A stretch of DNA of 34,382 nucleotides from NCBI GenBank assembly GCA_017849455.1, contig JAFIGX010000005.1:1-34382 (forward strand), read 5' to 3'. Position 1 is the first letter of the stretch, and each line of letters begins with the position of its first letter. The notes beneath the pieces are model-generated. The model was not told where the DNA came from. It did no database searches and was given only the letters and a program-made list of their open reading frames with translations. Below, in pieces: positions 16,903-26,599 of the stretch. The DNA comes from Pseudobacter sp. GTDB lineage: Bacteria > Bacteroidota > Bacteroidia > Chitinophagales > Chitinophagaceae. The translations under genes were made by a program, and so were the position numbers.

Positions 16903-19900
16903 ATGAGGATAATATGTACACTGTTATTAATGCTGACTGGTTTTAACCTGACCGCCCAGATGTACAATAACGAGTGGATCAATACGAACCAGACCTATTT
17001 CAAATTCAAGGTAGGCAAAACCGGTTTGTACAGGATACCCCAGTCCACGCTCGTAGCAGCAGGGCTGACGAATGTACCTGTAGAACAGCTCGAACTGTAC
17101 CGCAATGGCGTGCAGGTGCCATTTTATCCCTCAGTGCCTTCCGGTATCCTTCCTGCCAACGGTTATATCGAGATTTGGGGAGAGATCAATGATGGTAAGA
17201 CCGACCGGGTACTCTATCGCCAGCAACGTTTTCAGCATACCACCAAAGTAAGCCTGTTCACCGATTCTGCTGCCTATTTCCTCACAACAGGATCGGGCGC
17301 CAATCCGCTCACTATCCAGGACGCAACGAATGATGTGGCAGGAAATACCCTCCAGCCCGAACCTTATTTCATGTATACTTATGGCCGCTATTTTAAAGAG
17401 AATATCAATAAAGGCTATGCAGCGGTATTGCCGGAATATGTTTACCTGTCTTCCTTCGATCAGGGTGAATTTTATTCCACGAATGAGATCAAGGGAGGCC
17501 GTACCTATACGGCTAGTGTCGGCAATTTGTATGTGGCCCCCGGTGTGCCCGACGCCACCACCATGAGCTTTGGCGGTGCCGGGGCTGCCCTCAACACCCG
17601 CAATATCCAGGTCCGCGTCAATAATGCAACGGTGAAGGATACCGTGATGGATTATTTCAATGATGTGAACACTACGTTCCCCATAGCAAACAGTTCCATC
17701 AGCCAGGCCTCTTTCCAGGTACAGTTCGTCAATCCATCGCCTGTTACCACCGACAGGATGGTAGTGTCTTATTTCGAATTCAATTATCCGCGTCAATTCA
17801 ATTTCGATAACCAGGCAAATTTCGAGTTCAGCCTGCCACCCAAGCTCGACGGCTATTTCCTGCAGATCACCAATTTCAATGGCGGCACTGCCCCGGTACT
17901 CTATGATCTTACCAACCGTAAGCGTTATGCCGCCAATGTTTCCGGCATCACTTACCGTTTTGCATTGCCACCCTCTTCCTCCAGTCGCAGGTTGATAATG
18001 GTGAATGAAGATGCCGGCAATGTTACCAATATCTCCCAGATGACGCAGCGGAATTTTGTCAACTACAGTAATATTGCCAACTCTGCCGATAGCTTTTACC
18101 TGATCATCACTTCGCCGATCTTCTTTACAGGCACATCGGGAAATAATCCTATCGATGATTATAAAGTGTACCGGGAATCGTTGGCAGGAGGAGGTCATAA
18201 AGTACTTGTGGCGGATATCAATGACCTTACCGATCAGTTCTCGTTCGGCATCGAGCATCATCCTTTATCCATCAAGAATTTCCTTCGCTTTGGCCGTACC
18301 TATTTCGGGAAGCCGCCCTCATACGCCTTTCTGATCGGGAGAGGGATGACCTACTGGGATTATTTCGATGGAGCTTCCAATCCGCAGCGGGACAGGCTGA
18401 ACCTGATACCGACATTCGGTTTCCCTGGATCGGATAACCTGCTCAGTGCGGCGGCCGACAACAGTTCGCCGGTTGTGCTGACGCCGATCGGCCGGTTGTC
18501 GGTAGTATACAGTAAAGAGATAGAAGATTACCTCGATAAAGTGAAGGATTACGAAAATGTGCAACAAACTGCGCCGGCTACACTGGCCGGCAGGGAATGG
18601 ATGAAAAATGTGGTGCATGTTACAGGCTCCAGTGATCCTACCCTTGGGGCTGTATTGTGTAATTATATGGGTATCTACCGCCAGATCATTGAAGACACTT
18701 TGTTCGGAGGTAAAACGACCACTTTCTGTAAAGTGTCTACCAACTCGGTAGAACAGATCACATCCAGCAGGCTAACGGAATTATTTGCAGAAGGGATCAG
18801 CCTGCTCACTTATTTCGGGCATTCCTCCAACAGTACGCTGGAGTTCAATATCGACGATCCTTATTCCTATAGCAACCAGGGCAAGTATCCCGTTTTTTGC
18901 GTGAATGGCTGTAATGCGGGTAATTTCTTTACGAACAATGAACAACGGCTGCAGGTGAACGAAACATTGTCGGAGAAATTCGTGCTGGCAAAAAAACGCG
19001 GCGTGATAGCCTTTATCGCCAGTACCCACTTCGGGATGGTCAGCTACCTGAACTTTTTCATCAATAATCTATATGCCGAGTTGTGCAAGAAAGATTTTGG
19101 AAAATCGCTTGGCCAGATCAACAAGGATGCCCTGGCCGATCTTTTCAATGCAACAGGTGGAGGCGATTATTATGCCCGTATGCACGCCGAACAGATTACC
19201 CTGCATGGGGATCCTGCACTCAAACTCAATGGCGAACCCAAACCCGACTACGTGATGGAAGAATCCCTGATCAGGATCGAACCGGCATTCCTCTCTGTAG
19301 CTGAAAGCAACTTCCAGGTAAAGATCAGGATGGTGAATATCGGACGGGCGGTCAGTGATTCCATTATGGTAGATGTAAAGCAACAATATCCCAATGGCAC
19401 TACAGCTACGATCTATCATGGTAAGACCAAAGGTATCCGCTATGCGGATTCGCTGACTTTGACAGTACCGGTCAATGCGGCCAGGGACAAGGGCCTTAAT
19501 AAGATAACGGTCATGCTCGATGCAGATTTCAAGGTCGATGAAATGTCGGAGGACAACAATACCGCTACCAAGGAATTTTTTATTTATGATGAAGAGGCGC
19601 GTCCGGTCTACCCCTATAATTTTGGTATCGTCAATGACGCTGCCACGAAATTCTATGCGTCTACCGCCAATCCGTTCAATGCTGTGAGGAGCTATACGAT
19701 GGAGATCGATACTACTGAGACCTTCAATTCCGCGTTGAAAGTGTCCCGTACCATCTCATCCCCAGGTGGGTTGCTGGAATTCACGCCCGGCCTTGCTTTC
19801 CAGGATAGCACGGTGTATTACTGGAGGGTGGCCACCGTTCCCCCTTCTGGCGGCCAGTACCAATGGAATGAGGCTTCGTTCACATATATGGCCGGTCCCA

Positions 19901-21987
19901 ATACCGGTTTTGGGCAGGACCATTATTTTCAGCATCTCAAGTCCGAAACAGAACGTGTTTTCCTGCAGGCCGACAGGAAATGGCGTTACGGTTTCCGCAA
20001 TAATCAAGTGTATGTCCGCCAGGGTGTTTATCCTGATAACGGAAGCACCGATCATGATTATGCTGTCAACCTGAATGATGGTACCAGCAGCGCCGTCGCC
20101 ATGGAGAGCGCCTGCGTAGGAAACTCACTTGTATTCAATATAGTTGACCCGGTAACATTCAAACCCTGGAGAAATACGGATGCAAATAATAATAACCTCT
20201 TCCTTTATGGTAGTGGTGTAGCCAATTGCGGAGGGGTCCTTCAATCGAGGCGGTACAATTTTGAATATTCATATATGACCCCTGCCAGCAGGAAACTGAT
20301 GATGGATTTTATGGATATTATCCCGAATGGTTACTATGTAGTGGTCAGGAGTTTTGATGCAGCAAATCCTCAATCCTTCTCTGAAACATGGCGGGGTGAT
20401 ACTACCATATACGGGTCTAACAATTCCCTTTACCATAAATTGCTGGCCGCAGGTTTCACCAATATCGACGCCATTAACAGGCAAGGCTCCTGGGCAATGG
20501 TTTATAAGAAGAATGATCCGTCCTTTACGGCCAAAACTATTGTCAGCGTTGGCGTGAAAGACCGGATCACCATGACGGTCGACTGTCCGAGCAATGACAC
20601 CCTCGGTTTTATCACTTCACCCAAATTCGGGCCTGCCAAAGCCTGGCACCAGATCGCGTGGAGAGGGACATCGGTGGAAAATCCCAGTCATGATAAAGTC
20701 AGCATAGATGTATTCGGCGTCAACAACAACAATATTTCCACCTATCTTTTTACGCTAGGAGATAATGATCAGAATTATGATATTTCTTCTGTAGACCCTG
20801 TTCTGTTCCCCTACCTGCAAATGAAAATGAGGAACGCCGATTCGGTGAGCCTGTCACCCTTCCAGTTGAGGTACTGGAATATCTATTACACACCCGTGCC
20901 GGAAGGTGCACTGGCGCCCAATCTGACCTTCACCACAAAAGATACTACGGAGATCGGGGAGATCATCAACTTCAGTGTGCCTTTCAAAAATATCAGTAAG
21001 CCTTCATTCGACAGTGTTGCCCTGAAACTGGAAATTATCGACAGGAACAATGTTCCGCGCAAGATCACGCTGCCAAAACTTAAACCGATCGTTTCAGGGG
21101 ATACTGCTTTGATCAGGATACCGATTGATACCAAGGATTTTCCGGAGAACAATACCATCCACCTGGATGTGAACCCCGATTTTGCCCAACCCGAGCAATA
21201 CCATTTCAACAATTTCCTTTTCCGTAATTTCTATGTGAAACCCGACAAGATCAATCCTTTGCTCGATGTTACGTTCGATGGCGTTCATATCATCAACCGC
21301 GATATCGTTTCTTCCAAACCGCATATCCAGATCCGGTTGAAGGATGAATCCAAATACATGCTTCTAAACGATACCTCCATCAGCACCGTTGAAGTGAAGT
21401 TCCCGGATAATTCCGTACGCCAGTATCATTTCGACAATGATACCTTGCGGTTCACACCAGCTACCAGCGGTGTCGATAATTCGGCCATGATCAATTTCAC
21501 CCCCACATTCACCAAAACATATAATGCGGAAGGCGACGATTATGAACTATCTATCAAAGCGAAGGACAGGAGCGGCAATTCCGCAGGCACCATGGCCTAC
21601 CGCGTGGCGTTCAGGGTGATCAATAAACCCATGATCTCGAACCTGCTGAATTATCCCAACCCATTCAGTACTTCCACGGCCTTCGTATTCACGCTTACAG
21701 GCAGTGAGGTCCCGCAGAATATCAAGATCCAGATACTCACCGTTACCGGAAAGATCGTGCGGGAGATCACCAAAGACGAATTGGGCCCCATCCATATCGG
21801 AAGGAATATAACGGAATTCAAATGGAATGGGAACGACCAGTACGGACAAAAACTGGCCAATGGCGTATACCTGTACCGGGTAGTTACCATGCTGAATGGA
21901 AAGAGGATGGACAAATATAAGGCCGAAGGCGATGATACGGATAAATACTTCAATAACGGTTACGGCAAAATGTACCTGATGAGATAG
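16903..21987 (+). CDS. porU2: putative type IX secretion sortase, PorU2-like C25 cysteine peptidase
   Basis: The protein has 1694 residues and a signal peptide ending near NLTAQ. The N-terminal segment (NEWINTNQTYFKFKVGKTGLYRIP...) and the Peptidase C25 (gingipain-like) region at about 410-770 are those of PorU-type sortases, which cleave the C-terminal signal of type IX cargo and attach it to A-LPS or release it. The catalytic pair is visible: His640 in TYFGHSS and Cys670 in VNGCNAGNF. Then come beta-sandwich repeats (CARDB-like about 795-900 and 1340-1450). From about 1577 a C-terminal domain follows (NLLNYPNPFS..., GRNITEFKWNGNDQYGQKLA, NGVYLYRV) of the type IX CTD/FlgD-like sort. Typical PorU has about 1100-1300 residues, so this is the long variant usually called PorU2. 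It forms an operon with the PorV/PorQ-like gene. Confidence 0.85.
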   Translation: MRIICTLLLMLTGFNLTAQMYNNEWINTNQTYFKFKVGKTGLYRIPQSTLVAAGLTNVPVEQLELYRNGVQVPFYPSVPSGILPANGYIEIWGEINDGKTDRVLYRQQRFQHTTKVSLFTDSAAYFLTTGSGANPLTIQDATNDVAGNTLQPEPYFMYTYGRYFKENINKGYAAVLPEYVYLSSFDQGEFYSTNEIKGGRTYTASVGNLYVAPGVPDATTMSFGGAGAALNTRNIQVRVNNATVKDTVMDYFNDVNTTFPIANSSISQASFQVQFVNPSPVTTDRMVVSYFEFNYPRQFNFDNQANFEFSLPPKLDGYFLQITNFNGGTAPVLYDLTNRKRYAANVSGITYRFALPPSSSSRRLIMVNEDAGNVTNISQMTQRNFVNYSNIANSADSFYLIITSPIFFTGTSGNNPIDDYKVYRESLAGGGHKVLVADINDLTDQFSFGIEHHPLSIKNFLRFGRTYFGKPPSYAFLIGRGMTYWDYFDGASNPQRDRLNLIPTFGFPGSDNLLSAAADNSSPVVLTPIGRLSVVYSKEIEDYLDKVKDYENVQQTAPATLAGREWMKNVVHVTGSSDPTLGAVLCNYMGIYRQIIEDTLFGGKTTTFCKVSTNSVEQITSSRLTELFAEGISLLTYFGHSSNSTLEFNIDDPYSYSNQGKYPVFCVNGCNAGNFFTNNEQRLQVNETLSEKFVLAKKRGVIAFIASTHFGMVSYLNFFINNLYAELCKKDFGKSLGQINKDALADLFNATGGGDYYARMHAEQITLHGDPALKLNGEPKPDYVMEESLIRIEPAFLSVAESNFQVKIRMVNIGRAVSDSIMVDVKQQYPNGTTATIYHGKTKGIRYADSLTLTVPVNAARDKGLNKITVMLDADFKVDEMSEDNNTATKEFFIYDEEARPVYPYNFGIVNDAATKFYASTANPFNAVRSYTMEIDTTETFNSALKVSRTISSPGGLLEFTPGLAFQDSTVYYWRVATVPPSGGQYQWNEASFTYMAGPNTGFGQDHYFQHLKSETERVFLQADRKWRYGFRNNQVYVRQGVYPDNGSTDHDYAVNLNDGTSSAVAMESACVGNSLVFNIVDPVTFKPWRNTDANNNNLFLYGSGVANCGGVLQSRRYNFEYSYMTPASRKLMMDFMDIIPNGYYVVVRSFDAANPQSFSETWRGDTTIYGSNNSLYHKLLAAGFTNIDAINRQGSWAMVYKKNDPSFTAKTIVSVGVKDRITMTVDCPSNDTLGFITSPKFGPAKAWHQIAWRGTSVENPSHDKVSIDVFGVNNNNISTYLFTLGDNDQNYDISSVDPVLFPYLQMKMRNADSVSLSPFQLRYWNIYYTPVPEGALAPNLTFTTKDTTEIGEIINFSVPFKNISKPSFDSVALKLEIIDRNNVPRKITLPKLKPIVSGDTALIRIPIDTKDFPENNTIHLDVNPDFAQPEQYHFNNFLFRNFYVKPDKINPLLDVTFDGVHIINRDIVSSKPHIQIRLKDESKYMLLNDTSISTVEVKFPDNSVRQYHFDNDTLRFTPATSGVDNSAMINFTPTFTKTYNAEGDDYELSIKAKDRSGNSAGTMAYRVAFRVINKPMISNLLNYPNPFSTSTAFVFTLTGSEVPQNIKIQILTVTGKIVREITKDELGPIHIGRNITEFKWNGNDQYGQKLANGVYLYRVVTMLNGKRMDKYKAEGDDTDKYFNNGYGKMYLMR

Positions 21988-22034
21988 GGAAGGCCTGGAC
22001 CTAAAAATTGCAAGTAATATTTTAAATTTAATGA

Positions 22035-23570
22035 GTGGTCTCAACAATTGATCAAAGATCAGGTCGAAATGTTTTACTGACATTTGCATTGCAACCGTGG
22101 TGGATTCAATGGATCATAACAAGTGTCCTTGCCTTATTACTCTTCGCTCCGATCTTAGGTAATTCTTTTGTGAATGATGACTTCATAGTTCTTCGGAAGG
22201 TTTACCTGGGAGGGAAATTGAATACAGATGGTTTTTTCCGTCCTTTGTCGGATATCACCCTCATGCTGAATGGCTGGCTGGGCGGCCTCCATCCCGCCGG
22301 TTATTATGTGCTGAACGTTTTACTGCATGCAACAAATACGGTATTGCTATTTCGGTTCCTCCGTCAGTGGAGATGGACCGGGGATAATGACCGGCAATTG
22401 CTTTTTGCTGCTATCGCTGCGCTTCTATTTCTAACATATCCTTTTCACTCGGAGCCTGTGGTCTGGATACTGGGCAGGGCATCTTTGTTGGCCAGCACCT
22501 TTGGTATCCTTGCCCTGGTCATCATGGTGAGCGCCTGGAAAGAACCCCTGAAGATATCCGGGGTGGCCATCTGTTATTTTATTGGTATGGCGGGTTATGA
22601 GACGGTCATGGTATTGCCGGGGATAGTCTTTATCTGGTTATTGTCAGGAAGTGGCGGCTTCAGGCGGATCATAAAATGGATGACCGTCATGAGTCTCACG
22701 CTTATTGTACATATACTGATAAGAGTGAAAGTATCCGGAACGCTGGTAGGAGATTATGGCAGCGGCTTTTTCGAGAAGGAACCTGCCGGCATTGCAGCGA
22801 GGATCGCTAAAACCATCGGTCGTTTTTTTTTGCCACCCATGAACAGCACCCGGATAATGACTGTCCTTTTTGTTTTCATAGGTTCCATACTGGTAATAAT
22901 ATTGATCCAGTTATGGCGAAAGATCAAAAATGATGCAGGGAGCCGGTACTTTTTCCTTCAACAGACCGGGTTATTGCTGACAGCTTCCTTGTTGCCACTG
23001 GCTTTGGGTCTGAGCACCCATACATCGGAAGGCGACCGGTTTCTTTATTTTTCTTCTTTTTTCTTTTGTTCCCTGCTTTCTTTTTCATTGATCATATTCT
23101 TCTTCCAGAAACCGGCACTGAATGTATTTCTTACCGGATTGGTGGCTTTCAATATTTTTTTCCTGGAACAAACCAATATGAACTGGAGAAGAGCATCGGA
23201 CTCTGTAACAACATTGGTGGGTCTTGTCCGGGGCCATCAGGGTGTAGGCAAGCTGTTTATTGTTAATCTGCCGGACCAGTATGATGGTGGCTTTATCTTC
23301 AGGACCGGGTTTCCGGAAGCCATGCAGGTATTGGACCTGGATACAACAAATATTGTAGTCGTGAATAAAATCATCAGGGATCAAATATTATCGTTGCCAT
23401 CTGTTATCAGTCCGGAGATTTCCGGGGAAGATATCTTTATCCCGCCTCATGCTCATCTCAGGAGATACGGACGGGATGAAATGATCATAGAGCCTGGTAA
23501 GGAGACCATCCCTGTTGGGAAAAATGACAGGATAGTATATTGGAACAAAAGAGAGTGGATCCAATTATGA
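22035..23570 (+). CDS. polytopic GT-C-like membrane protein (putative glycosyltransferase)
   Basis: The protein has 511 residues. A stop lies directly before base 22035 in this frame and no early ATG exists, so GTG at 22035 is the likely start. There are about 10-11 membrane segments, starting at residues 25-42. The first external loop carries NDDF (Asp48, Asp49), the acidic pair placed as in GT-C glycosyltransferases that use lipid-linked sugar donors. It continues with LHPAGYYVLNVLLHATNTVL and YPFHSEPVVWILGR, which recall the PMT/TMTC-like group. The last 130 residues are soluble and would lie outside. The radical SAM gene follows 46 bases later on the same strand. The exact donor and acceptor cannot be told; a role in cell-surface glycan or glycolipid synthesis is inferred from fold and neighbours. 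Confidence 0.65.
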   Translation: MVSTIDQRSGRNVLLTFALQPWWIQWIITSVLALLLFAPILGNSFVNDDFIVLRKVYLGGKLNTDGFFRPLSDITLMLNGWLGGLHPAGYYVLNVLLHATNTVLLFRFLRQWRWTGDNDRQLLFAAIAALLFLTYPFHSEPVVWILGRASLLASTFGILALVIMVSAWKEPLKISGVAICYFIGMAGYETVMVLPGIVFIWLLSGSGGFRRIIKWMTVMSLTLIVHILIRVKVSGTLVGDYGSGFFEKEPAGIAARIAKTIGRFFLPPMNSTRIMTVLFVFIGSILVIILIQLWRKIKNDAGSRYFFLQQTGLLLTASLLPLALGLSTHTSEGDRFLYFSSFFFCSLLSFSLIIFFFQKPALNVFLTGLVAFNIFFLEQTNMNWRRASDSVTTLVGLVRGHQGVGKLFIVNLPDQYDGGFIFRTGFPEAMQVLDLDTTNIVVVNKIIRDQILSLPSVISPEISGEDIFIPPHAHLRRYGRDEMIIEPGKETIPVGKNDRIVYWNKREWIQL

Positions 23571-23616
23571 TGGGCTGACTTATGGAAAATAATATCTAGT
23601 TTTGAATCGTATCTCT

Positions 23617-24828
23617 ATGTACAATCTGACGAGTTATATAGCGAGAGGTAAGGTCTTCTTGAATAACCAGCTTTTTCCGGGAAGTAAAAAGCTGTCGACC
23701 CTGATGATATATGCTACAGACCTTTGCGATTCAGCCTGCAAACATTGCCTGATATGGGCCAAAAGGCCCATCCATTATCTTTCTTTTGAGAAGATCGTCG
23801 AGATCATGCAGAGTGATTGTATTACCAGGAACACTTCTGTAGGGCTGGAAGGCGGAGAGTTCATGTTGCATCCGGATGCCGAGAAGATAATGGAATGGTT
23901 TTATCATCATCATCCAAACTTTGATCTGCTCTCCAATTGTCTTAAACCTGAAAGGCTTATTCAGGCAGTTGAAAAATTCCCTCCACGTCGCCTGCTGATA
24001 TCTCTCGATGGCACAGCCGAAACTTACTTGTATATGAGAGGGAAGCCGGGGTATGATAGTGTCATTCAAGTAATCGAAACACTACACGCGAAGTTGCCGG
24101 TATCGGTTATGTTCACCCTGTCTCCGTACAATGACTTCAGTGATATGCAGCATGTGGCGGAATTATGCAAAAGATATGGCATAGACATGCGCGTAGGCAT
24201 CTACAACGACATTGCGTTTTTTGATACGGTGGATAAAGCGCACGATACGGATATCGGCAGCATGAAAGGAGAGCCCCCCATGCAATTCTCCGATGTACGG
24301 GAATGGAAAGAAACCGGTGGGTTCGAAAAGGCGCGGGAGCATAAAAAGCGGGAAGTAACCGGGGACCTTGTAGTTCCCAAGCATGACTATGCCAGGGAGA
24401 ACAGGAATTTTACAGCTGATATTCCAACTATCATCAAGGAGTTTAGTGAGAATTATGACTTCCTTGTTCTATACAATGAATGGCGGCAGAATAAACTAAA
24501 AATGAGATGCTATAGTATTCTGGATAGCCTGGTGATCTTGCCTGACGGCAGTGTTCCCATCTGCCAGAATCTCGATCTCATGATCGGCAATGTATTCAAC
24601 AAGAGCCTCGATGAGATCTTCAATGGGAAGGAAACCAGGGAAGTCCATAAAATTTACGTACACAATTGCAATCAATGCTGGCTTAATTTTCACAGAAAGT
24701 ACGATGTAATACTTTACCGGACTTTTGAAAAATATTTCGGCAGGTATATCACTTCAAAACTTTTTGGATATTACCAATGGGAGGAGAGTGCCAGCCTTAC
24801 CTATAAGCAATATTTTGAAAAATCCTGA
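23617..24828 (+). CDS. radical SAM protein with SPASM-like C-terminus
   Basis: The protein has 403 residues from the ATG at 23617; a TTG 15 bases upstream is in frame but less likely. The [4Fe-4S] site CDSACKHC (Cys37, Cys41, Cys44) is the C-x3-C-x2-C signature. EGGEF and LLISLDGTAETYLYMRGKPG follow as the usual second and later strands of the radical SAM barrel. The C-terminal third holds more Cys: CYSILDSLVILPDGSVPIC, HNCNQC, typical of a SPASM or twitch auxiliary-cluster domain, with the IGNV-x(4)-LDEI-x-NG motif of that group. The substrate is unknown. Neighbours are a GT-C-like membrane protein upstream and, converging, a Gfo/Idh/MocA oxidoreductase, so modification of a sugar or lipid-linked intermediate is a reasonable guess, but peptide modification is not excluded. 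Confidence 0.85.
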   Translation: MYNLTSYIARGKVFLNNQLFPGSKKLSTLMIYATDLCDSACKHCLIWAKRPIHYLSFEKIVEIMQSDCITRNTSVGLEGGEFMLHPDAEKIMEWFYHHHPNFDLLSNCLKPERLIQAVEKFPPRRLLISLDGTAETYLYMRGKPGYDSVIQVIETLHAKLPVSVMFTLSPYNDFSDMQHVAELCKRYGIDMRVGIYNDIAFFDTVDKAHDTDIGSMKGEPPMQFSDVREWKETGGFEKAREHKKREVTGDLVVPKHDYARENRNFTADIPTIIKEFSENYDFLVLYNEWRQNKLKMRCYSILDSLVILPDGSVPICQNLDLMIGNVFNKSLDEIFNGKETREVHKIYVHNCNQCWLNFHRKYDVILYRTFEKYFGRYITSKLFGYYQWEESASLTYKQYFEKS

Positions 24829-24844
24829 ATGGCTCCCGCATAAT

Positions 24845-25891
24845 TTATCCGGCCTGCCCCTTTTGTGCCTTTATCTGTTCGAGAATTTTATAGGTTTCCG
24901 ATAAACTGGTAAGATCATGCAGGGAATCTTTTTGCTGCCCTTCCGTCATTTGAACGAACCGCGCGATCTCGCCGGAAAACCCCTGCATGGCAATACTATT
25001 GTTCGTATCCGTCGGGACGAAGCCTTTATTGTCGAGATATATTTTTTGTACTACGGGCCCCTTGAAAATTTTGTCGAAGGGAATATGCATGATAGTAGGT
25101 GATTTATGGATGCTGAAGAGTTTGAATGGATAGGAGGCGCTCAGGATCTCCGAGTCCGTAATGATCTCCAGTTCATCCACAGGTGATTTCCAGGAATGGT
25201 CGGTCGACAGGTGCAGGATCCCGCTAATCCCATTTTTATGGGTGATCGACAAGAAATAAGTTAGCCCTTTTGTGGAAACATGAATATGCATTGCCTCTAC
25301 TTCCCCGAACAAATGTACCAGGTTATCGACCGGATGTATGAATAGTTCGAAGACAGGGTCCCCCTCCGGGTATTGGCCGGTAAGATACCGGTACGAGTAG
25401 CTCCTTGCCTTTGATTGAAAGGGTTTCAGTAAGGTATTGATAGTCGAAAAACGTTTTTGCAGTCCGGGCTGGCAGTTGTGTATCCCTTGTTTTGAAATGA
25501 GTGTTTGGAGTTCCCGGATCGATAGACAGGGAGGTTTTTCTACAAATACATTTTTGTCTGCAGCTAACAGCCGCCCGGTCAAATCGAAATGGCTGGCAGG
25601 GTTGGCCGCGACAAATACACCTTTAATGGCCGGGTCATCGAGGATATCCTCCAGCCTGCCGGTGCCGCTGCACCCGTTGAATCTTTGGGCCATCTTATGC
25701 GCATGGGCCTCTTTTGTAGTGCAGATGGTCTTCAGAGGAATACCGAGATGGTGGATTACCGGGTATAGATTGCTGATGCTATGCTGCCCGACCCCAATGA
25801 ATGCATATTGAAATTGATAGCGCAAAGGCAGGTCGATGAACTTCTTCTTCCGGTAAGATTTATATCGTTCGATAAATTCTTTGATGCGCAT
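24845..25891 (-). CDS. Gfo/Idh/MocA-family oxidoreductase
   Basis: The protein has 348 residues with the start at the ATG at 25891. The frame is open much further upstream, but that part is antisense shadow over ribE. The N-terminal Rossmann fold shows YAFIGVGQHSISNLYPVI (30-46), GVFVAANPASHFDL (91-104) and the family's EKP motif at 118-120 (NVFVEKPPC). The C-terminal alpha/beta domain follows with HPVDNLVHLFG. These enzymes oxidise or reduce sugars and sugar nucleotides with NAD(P). The divergent basic N-terminus (RYKSYRKKK) is unusual. ribE ends 20 bases upstream on the same strand, so the two may be co-transcribed. The 3' end converges on the radical SAM gene with a 16-base gap. A role in making an unusual sugar for the local glycan locus is inferred. 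Confidence 0.8.
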   Translation of the reverse strand: MRIKEFIERYKSYRKKKFIDLPLRYQFQYAFIGVGQHSISNLYPVIHHLGIPLKTICTTKEAHAHKMAQRFNGCSGTGRLEDILDDPAIKGVFVAANPASHFDLTGRLLAADKNVFVEKPPCLSIRELQTLISKQGIHNCQPGLQKRFSTINTLLKPFQSKARSYSYRYLTGQYPEGDPVFELFIHPVDNLVHLFGEVEAMHIHVSTKGLTYFLSITHKNGISGILHLSTDHSWKSPVDELEIITDSEILSASYPFKLFSIHKSPTIMHIPFDKIFKGPVVQKIYLDNKGFVPTDTNNSIAMQGFSGEIARFVQMTEGQQKDSLHDLTSLSETYKILEQIKAQKGQAG

Positions 25892-25911
25892 ATAATTGTA
25901 ATTGAAAAAAA

Positions 25912-26505
25912 TCAGCCCTTTTGCAATTGTGATATCCGGTTCACATATTTGCCGATCATATCGAACTCGATATTCACTTTGGAACCTCTCTCCACCTGCC
26001 CGATATTGGTGTGCTCCATGGTATAGGGAATGATGGCCACGGTGAATTCGTTGTGGCCTACATTGAATATGGTCAGACTGATACCATTCAGGCTGATGGA
26101 GCCCTTCTCGATCACCAGGGCAGCGAACCCTTCCGGGAAGCGAAAACGGAATTCCCGGCTCCCATCCACATCCCTGTGCCCTATACATTCTGCCACGGTA
26201 TCTACATGGCCCTGAACAATATGCCCATCGAGCCGGCCATTCATGGGGAGGCACTGCTCCAGGTTCACCAGGTGACCCGGCTGCCAGTCTTCCAGGTTGC
26301 TTTTGGTCAGGGTCTCGGCAATGGCCGTTACCCTATGCCTTCCTGCCTTTACCTCCTCCACGGTGAGGCAAACCCCGTTGTGGGCCACACTTTGGTCGAT
26401 CTTTAGCGTACCCGATACCGGGGAACTGATCCAGAATACACGATTGGAGCCTGATCCGTGCATTTCCTCTACCCGGCCTACCGATTCTATGATTCCTGTA
26501 AACAT
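25912..26505 (-). CDS. ribE: riboflavin synthase, alpha subunit
   Basis: The protein has 197 residues. It starts with MFTGIIESVGRV, the hallmark of riboflavin synthase, which converts two molecules of 6,7-dimethyl-8-ribityllumazine into riboflavin and a pyrimidine product. Two tandem lumazine-binding barrels are visible: residues 1 to about 90 (SVAHNGVCLTVEEV) and about 98-185 (GHIVQGHVDTVAECIGH, KGSISLNGISLTI). The C-terminal trimerisation helix is short. The gene stands alone rather than in a rib cluster and is read away from rpsU, leaving a 94-base divergent spacer. Confidence 0.96.
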   Translation of the reverse strand: MFTGIIESVGRVEEMHGSGSNRVFWISSPVSGTLKIDQSVAHNGVCLTVEEVKAGRHRVTAIAETLTKSNLEDWQPGHLVNLEQCLPMNGRLDGHIVQGHVDTVAECIGHRDVDGSREFRFRFPEGFAALVIEKGSISLNGISLTIFNVGHNEFTVAIIPYTMEHTNIGQVERGSKVNIEFDMIGKYVNRISQLQKG

Positions 26506-26533
26506 GCTGCAAAATTCGGGGTTTCCAATTTAG

Positions 26534-26565
26534 TTTCCATAATTCCCGATCTTTCATTATCTTTG
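26534..26565 (+). promoter_or_regulatory. rpsU: promoter of rpsU
   Basis: TAtcTTTG at 26558-26565 matches the Bacteroidota -7 consensus exactly, and TTTC at 26534-26537 is a one-mismatch -33 element with a 20-base spacer. Transcription would start near 26572, about 28 bases before the rpsU start codon. Confidence 0.6.
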
Positions 26566-26582
26566 CTGCCCCAAAAGCATTT

Positions 26583-26591
26583 AAAGGAGGT
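26583..26591 (+). promoter_or_regulatory. rpsU: perfect Shine-Dalgarno site of rpsU
   Basis: AAAGGAGGT precedes the ATG with GGAGG ending 9 bases upstream. Nearly all other genes here lack such a site. In Bacteroidota the anti-Shine-Dalgarno of the 16S rRNA is held by bS21 and its neighbours, and rpsU itself is the known exception, keeping a strong site for self-regulation. Confidence 0.9.
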
Positions 26592-26599
26592 ATCAAATT

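Noticed and set aside
17131..18261. Long open frame (376 codons) on the minus strand within the sortase gene
   Set aside because: Antisense to a clear C25 sortase. The Ile/Arg/His-rich product is typical of a shadow frame in a biased gene, and it has no promoter context.
25892..26254. N-terminal extension of the Gfo/Idh/MocA gene
   Set aside because: The extension overlaps ribE on the same strand in another frame and is Arg/Cys/His-rich nonsense; the ATG at 25891 gives the family-like start.
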